From positions 162,797-217,796 of the forward strand of contig NW_014577503.1 of the NCBI RefSeq assembly GCF_000485595.1: a stretch of 55,000 nucleotides of DNA, written 5' to 3'. The position numbers and the translations under genes were made by a program. Source of the stretch: Priapulus caudatus (lineage: Eukaryota; Priapulida; Priapulimorpha; Priapulimorphida; Priapulidae). A model generated the notes under the pieces. The model saw only the letters and a list, made by a program, of their open reading frames with translations, searched no databases and was not told the origin of the DNA. This document shows positions 23,995 through 55,000 of this stretch, piece after piece; position 1 is the first letter of the stretch; each line of letters begins with the position of its first letter.

Positions 23995-24290
23995 AAAGGA
24001 TTTGCAATGCGCACAAACTGTCCGGCATCCACGCTTTGTTTTAAATGCGTAACTTCGGCCTTAGGTCATTTACTTTAGGCGTTATGTCGCCGCGGTGGCG
24101 ATGTCCCAATCGCTATACCTTATAGGGTAGGAATAGAAATGAGGCGGGCAGGGCCGCCCCAACGAAGTAGTAAGGTCAGATTTGCGATGTGCACCACGCC
24201 ACCATGCTTTCTTTTGCGTGCTCAACATCGTCCCTACGTCATTTACTTTGGGCGCTACGTCGCCGAGGTGCCGACGTCACGGGAACTCGC
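23995..24290. repeat. Diverged tandem duplication
   Basis: Around 23998-24107 and 24180-24287 two GC-rich segments share, in order, GATTTGC(A/G)ATG, a TTTGCGTG/TTAAATGCGT segment, GTCATTTACTTT(A/G)GGCG and GTCGCCG(C/A)GGTG. Spacing is about 180 bp. This is a local duplication of unknown function, perhaps promoter-like sequence. Confidence 0.55.
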
Positions 24291-24418
24291 GAGGACACGG
24301 TGGAGCCGGAAGTTACAGAGAACAAGGTCTCGCTCATCAACCAGTGCGTGCACGTACATCCGCATCCCCAACATCCTTCTGTTCTCCTCTCTGTTGCCGC
24401 CGCCAAGAAACAGCACAA

Positions 24419-24441
24419 CAAACAACAACACCAACAACAAT

Positions 24442-24480
<39 letters not shown>

Positions 24481-24512
24481 AACAACAACAACAACAACAA
24501 CAACAACAACGA
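24419..24512. repeat. (AAC)n trinucleotide array
   Basis: Perfect and near-perfect CAA/AAC units with a few AAT and GAC variants. It yields artefactual poly-Asn, poly-Thr and poly-Val frames. Confidence 0.92.
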
Positions 24513-24604
24513 CGACGACAAGCACATTCCGCCCCACCGTGCAGACAGAACTAACAGATTATTGTAATAACAACACTGCGAGACAGACAAGGAAGCTAAC
24601 ACGA

Positions 24605-24776
24605 AGAGTGAGTGAGTGAGTGAGTGAGTGAGTGAGTGAGTGAGTGAGTGAGTGAGTGAGTGAGTGAGTGAGTGAGTGAGTGGGTGACGGTGAGTGAGTG
24701 AGTGGGTGACGGTGAGTGAGTGAGTGAGTGAGTGAGTGAGTGAGTGAGTGAGTGAGTGAGTGAGTGAGTGAGTGTG
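24605..24776. repeat. (GAGT)n array with GGTGAC interruptions
   Basis: About 40 GAGT units interrupted twice by GGGTGACGGTGA. The minus-strand SLTH-repeat ORF here is an artefact of the repeat. Confidence 0.92.
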
Positions 24777-26220
24777 TGTCGCGGACGGCCAGGACTCACT
24801 AACGTCCTCGCGCATCCGGACGTGCCAGGTAGGTGCCCGCGAACCACACAGTCGCAGATAACCTGGACTATCTTGATCGGTCTACCTCTCTCTCTCTCTC
24901 GCTTGCTTTCTTTTCGTCAGCGCTCCCGTATACGCGCTCTTTTTTGCACGCTCTCGCGCGCGCGCTGTCTCTCCCCCGGCTCTCTCTCTTTCTGGCGGCC
25001 TCAAGGAAATAAATTTAACCTTTGTTCGCTATTAGTGTTGGATGCGACGAAACGACTCGAAACTCGACTCATAGATGACCTAATTAGATGGTTTTATGAA
25101 TTATTATTTCAGATCAACACATCGCTTATTAGTTATCCAGGTCTTCCCATCACGTGCTATAATACACAGCTTACAATATATATTACCAGTGTTTGTACCA
25201 ACAAAGGTGTGATGTGATATTAAACTCACATTATCACTGTTTATTACTTTATACCAACAACTTGCTGAATTATTTTATTGAAAGACATTAATTATGGCCA
25301 CATTGATTACGCCATTAGCGCTAGTCACGGTTAACTACACTGTACTATATAGATAGTGTTCTGTATCAGCATACGCCTGTTGGAAAGCCTTACTCTAGCT
25401 ATTAGACTCTGGGACAAGCCCATCTACATGGCTGAAGGTGACACTGCTTGATTTCCATCGCACACGACGCTGATAACATAGATAATTTAAACTCGTTTGT
25501 TGGTCTTCATAAATCATACGATAAAGCAAGGGAAATGTCATAATATATACAGTTGTACGCGAATGACAATCATGTATTTCTAACGTAATATTGTATACTT
25601 AGACAATGCATGATACACATAGGGTAATGTTATATTTCTATCACGTTACTTGATCTTTGAATTCTTGCAAGTAGTCAACAAATGCGTTGCTCACTGCGTT
25701 CACATATGTCATTTATAGTAATCGTACAACGTCCGATATGCTTTACACGGTTCACAATGCAAAGTGGTTGCCTGTATGTTGTATCTTACACTGCTTGTCA
25801 CCTGATGCACTGATGACGTAATATTTTTATGATAAAATCACGCGTGATTTCAGGGAAGGTGAAGTTTCCGATGATTAGATTATATCGTAACATATTACGT
25901 ATCGTAATTATGATAAGCTCAATATTAGAAATGCGACACTGAACACCTGCCCCTCATTCCGTATACAGTCGTTATATGTCATTATGAAAAATAGATTTCC
26001 CTATCATAAAATTTCATTACGAAAATTATTCATCAATTGAATGGTATGCGTGTTAATCAGCTGACCAACTAGCATATCGCACACATTTTCGTAAACAATA
26101 AACTAATTACAAGGAAATAACTAAATTCGTTCTCCTTGTCGTTATATATATAATTCCCCAGTGCCCATCAAAATTTTACAGTAAGTGATCATGTTATATG
26201 CATAATTTTTTCCTTTTCCA
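24777..26220. other. Intergenic, no gene recognised
   Basis: 24777-25000 is GC-richer with CT-rich tracts; the rest is AT-rich. A 149-codon plus ORF at 24768-25217 spans simple repeats and lacks family similarity. Confidence 0.45.
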
Positions 26221-26430
26221 CCAAAAAGTGTTGCTAGTTGTGAGCTATTGAAGTACCCTGAAATGGCTCTAGATTGCAGAGCCATTCTCAGAGGTTATAA
26301 TTTTCACAAATTTTCTGGGGGGCATGCCCCCACACCCCCCTAGAACTGGCACCTCCCCCTTTTCAGCAGTTGTCTGCCTCATGCTTTGCGCACCGTCTCG
26401 CCCCTTATCAAAATACCCTGGCGCAGCCCC
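26221..26430. mobile_element. Transposon terminus (GGGGGGCATGCCCCC type)
   Basis: TTCTGGGGGGCATGCCCCCA with CCCCCCTAGAACTGGC after it closely parallels TTCTGGGGGGGGCATGCCCC and CCCCCTAGCACTGGC at 45067-45110. The two are ends of the same repeat family; here only one end is visible. Confidence 0.5.
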
Positions 26431-26494
26431 TGTTTATATATATATATATATATATTGCTAATGAACTGATAATTATAGTGACTATAACTACTCA

Positions 26495-51919
<25,425 letters not shown>

Positions 51920-52929
51920 CTAAAATAAAAAACGAAAGACATAAGCAAGATTTACCTAAGCCATGGATGTATAACGGTTGGTATGGGCGTTGGTGAAACC
52001 CGGGATATTCGTAAAGCAAAACAAAAATAATGGTATACTGGTTTAGGCGAGGAACGCTATTGTTGCTGTATCAACAATTTTAGGTAATATTAGAAGTTAT
52101 TTTCAGTATAATATTAGCGGCAAATAAACAGCCCATCGTTAGCGAGTTTTGATGTCAGTAGATATGGACTGTGTGAAATTTAAGAAACACGTATTGTAAC
52201 CGCCTGCAGAACCGCTTTGTAATCATTTGCGCATTAGGTTACCTAATAACAACATTTTATAAGGTTCAGGCGGTGGCCCATTAAAAACTGCATTCTTACA
52301 TTATACACTAAAGAGAAAGGTATTAATTACACAGTACGATGAACAATGAATTATCACAAAAAGGAAACAAAGCTAGGTGATATTATAATTCATATGAATG
52401 GGGCAGCACGTGTGCGTAGAGTAGTTAGGTTTCCACAATTACACAAGACAATTGATATTGCAGTCCTTCGTTCGTAGTGGGCTGTGTTCGTCGGCCTTGC
52501 GTTGTGTTGCTACCTAATTGAAACCAGCAGCTAGCGTATCATTAAAACTGGTCGTCAAGAGACGAGCTGAACGATACGTCTGGAATTGTTGGGTTTGTTG
52601 CGGAAAAAACGTGGTTAGTGTGGCTGCATGCAAAACAACACCGGTGGTAACTATTAATAGACAGACATTATTGCTCTGCATGCGTAAATATAAATACCTT
52701 TCTCGTTCTACGCGCGCGAGACGAGTGGGCGCTTAAATTAAACCCAAAGACACTAACCTTCACGCGCTAGAGTGAATCAATTTGCATTTTCTCAGATACG
52801 GCGACGAACTCGATCATTTGGATTGTTGACGCTGTTCATTGTTCTGACATTGAATGATGTTGATTGTATGATGTTGAATGTTACAAGTTTTCATGTTTCA
52901 ATTCTAGTAGCATACTTGTTGCTGCATGC

Positions 52930-53209
52930 TAGCCTGGTTGCCCACTAGACACCGCGCTCCTTGTTGACCCGAGCAACGAGCGATGCTGTGTGAGGTTTGT
53001 GTGGTTGTCCGCATCATGTGTTTTTCAGTTGCTGGAGAGACATTAGTGGTCGCCACTTCTACTAATGTGTGGATGGCCGGTGACTCATCGGCAGGAGCTC
53101 ATCCGCCCCTTTCCAGGTCTTGCTTTTAATACTGCTGGGTGTCCCCACACTCTCCTGACCTAGTAGCGGAGCTCCCGCGCGGACCGAAAGCATAATACCA
53201 CTACACTAG
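52930..53209 (-). mobile_element. Candidate tRNA-derived SINE
   Basis: On the minus strand from 53209 the sequence starts CTAGTGTAGTGGTATTATGC, which resembles a tRNA A-box region (TAGTGTAGTGG). GGTCCGCGCGGGAGCTC follows, then a conserved-looking core with GGCGGATGAGCTCCTGCCGA. No clear B box or tail was seen, so the class is uncertain. Confidence 0.35.
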
Positions 53210-53584
53210 TATTTCTGTATCTACTGCTCAATTTCCTGAATGTTATTTCTTCTACGAAAAATTATTGTACAAGAGATTAAGAATAACGGAGTAGTTGTTT
53301 GATTCAATAAAATTAGTGCGGTTTTAAACGCAACAGACCGCAAACAACAAATGTTTGTTTCTTAGCTGCTTTGGGGACGTTCACGTAAGATAGGATTATC
53401 GTGGAGTAACCTGTCGGGAGCTCCGTTTTTAGGCAGTGCCTAAAGCTATATATTATACCGAGGCGTAGCAGATAGGGGAGCCGGTTTAGTAGCCGCCTAC
53501 TTAGCTTGAGAACTATAGCCCTCCGCTCCGCCGCAGGAAACATTTAACCGTTAGTTTGCGGTTTAATTTCACAGACTGGCGAGT

Positions 53585-54218
53585 AGCTCTCTCTCGCTCG
53601 CGCTCTCTCTCGCTCGCGCTCTCTCTCTCTCTCTCTCTTTCATTTCTCTCTCTCTCTCTCATCTCTCTTCTTCCTCCTCTCTCTCTCTCTCTTCTCTCTC
53701 TCTGCCTCTTTCTTCTCTATGTTCTCTTCTTATCTATCTATCTATTTCGCTCTGCCTCCCTTCAACTTGTTTTCTCTCCCCCTCACACACACTTTCTCAC
53801 TCGCTCACCATACTCTCTCTTTAATTAAACCAGGTTTGTGACATATGGTCTAACTGGCTTCATATGCGAGCGCCGACGCTAGGGAGAGTGGCATCAGCTA
53901 CGCAAGAGAGTATATATATATATATATTATATATATATATATATAATATTATATATATAGTATATATATATTATCAGGAGTAGATGAAGAGGAGATTCTC
54001 TACTCCTGATATTATATATTATATATATATTATATATATAATTATATATATATACTCTTGCGTAGCTGATGCACCTTTCCCTAGCGTAGGCGCTCGCATG
54101 TATGAAGCCCAGTAGACCATATGGTCACAAACTGGTTTGATATTGAAAGAGAGAGTATGTGAGCGAGTGAGAAAGTGTGTGTGAGAGGGAGAGAAAACAA
54201 GTGAAAAGAGAGAGCGAA

Positions 54219-54307
<89 letters not shown>

Positions 54308-54330
54308 AAGAGAGATATATATACGATCCC
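53585..54330. mobile_element. Foldback element with arms of about 350 bp
   Basis: The left arm runs CT-rich, TATCTATCTATC, ACTTGTTTTCTCTCCCCCTC, CCAGGTTTGTGACATATGGT, GCGAGCGCCGACGCTAGGGA, GCTACGCAAGAGAG and TATATA. The right arm repeats the same blocks inverted. The centre (about 53975-54010) is ATCAGGAGTAG...CTACTCCTGAT. The element could fold into one long hairpin. Confidence 0.85.
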
Positions 54331-54390
54331 GAGAGATGCGGCTTGTAAGACATTTCTAAAAATATGAGAAAATCCCAGCATGGGCAATAG

Positions 54391-54530
54391 ATCCATTGTT
54401 AACTAGAGCACTCGGAGAGCACAGACCTCCGCCAAGGCAGTTGAATTCTGTCACTGTGAAAAATGTTATTAATCAATTAATTAAGGATACTCTCAACCTT
54501 TTGCACAGGTATTGCTCTAATAAAGATTAA
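54391..54530. repeat. Candidate dispersed repeat fragment
   Basis: AGAGCACTCGGAGAGCACAG and ACCTCCGCCAAGGCAG resemble a repeat I believe is widespread in invertebrate genomes, but I cannot assign it to a class. From 54531 to 55000 there is only AT-rich sequence. Confidence 0.3.
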
Positions 54531-55000
54531 ACGTTTATTGACAAATGAATCAAATCAATCACTTGTTTTATTTATAGAGGAGATATATCTCTATGCTCAA
54601 GACAAAAAACGTCATGAAATTTCCAGCACCTAATTATGTTACCACACAAATTTTGAATTTTTATGTAAAAATGGCATTTTCGATATTTCTCAATTACCAG
54701 AAAAAGTGAAGATACAAAATTTTCGCCACGTGTGTAAGCACAATATGTACTAAAATAGCGCATCAGGATTTTTCTTTAAGTTACATATTTACCGAGAAAA
54801 ATTAAAAAACTGCCTAAAATTCAAGTCGCACGTTTGAATTTAAAATTTTTGCGAATAAAGAGACATAACTCATAAAATACGACACTTAATAACAATCCCT
54901 GACGCGCTTTTTTACAGCAATATGTTACCATTAAAACGAGTGTAAAAGTAAATTATTCCGAGTTGTAATCACAGAGAAATATCTATTTATACATCGACTA

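Noticed and set aside
24255-24847. ORFs with SLTH repeats and poly-Leu or poly-Val
   Set aside because: They are translations of (GAGT)n and (AAC)n microsatellites.

Overview
This is eukaryotic, almost certainly animal, DNA. It has short exons with GT-AG (and a few GC-AG) introns, large AT-rich introns, dense microsatellites, non-autonomous DNA transposons and a decayed LINE. Two recognisable genes, both on the minus strand, fill most of the window. The mix of hAT-like elements and an ALK/LTK receptor with one recognisable MAM domain suggests a marine invertebrate. I cannot name the species or phylum.

Layout. 1-7161: repeats, a 91-bp palindrome and probable 3'UTR, with no convincing gene. 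7162-21558 (minus): a nearly complete TADA2B (SAGA/ADA2b adaptor) gene. Fourteen constitutive coding exons run from an ATG at 21558 to a TAA at 7162, and there is one candidate in-frame cassette exon. Several DNA transposons sit in its introns. 21559-27470: intergenic, with (GAGT)n and (AAC)n arrays, a diverged tandem duplication, a transposon terminus and one weak plus-strand ORF upstream of TADA2B. 26529-51919 (minus): an ALK/LTK-family receptor tyrosine kinase gene. It encodes a MAM domain, the ALK-type glycine-rich region, a cysteine-rich EGF-like segment, one transmembrane helix, a complete set of kinase motifs and a tail with an NPxY site. Its N-terminal exons were not found and may lie beyond 51.9 kb or outside the window. 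Its introns hold a degraded CR1/Jockey-like LINE (34.75-37.96 kb), a nested hAT-type transposon (43.6-45.5 kb), a composite triplet array (45.5-46.0 kb) and three unidentified plus-strand ORFs. 52-55 kb: a SINE-like element, a foldback element of about 750 bp and AT-rich sequence with no recognised gene.

Most notable point. The kinase exons of the ALK-like gene are not in order on the DNA. The exon encoding helix E up to the HR of HRD (32509-32606) lies upstream of the P-loop exon. The exon encoding DLAARN...DFG...RDIYR (26529-26621) lies downstream of the last exon and stop codon. Both have perfect splice phase for their canonical places between 30703 and 29301. That 1.4-kb interval holds no kinase exon; it holds a Z-DNA-type minisatellite, interstitial TTAGGG repeats, an inverted repeat and a MITE. 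Either the locus is rearranged (broken, or rescued by non-linear splicing) or the assembly is locally scrambled.

Functionally the two genes are unrelated: a nuclear histone-acetyltransferase adaptor and a cell-surface receptor kinase that happen to be neighbours.
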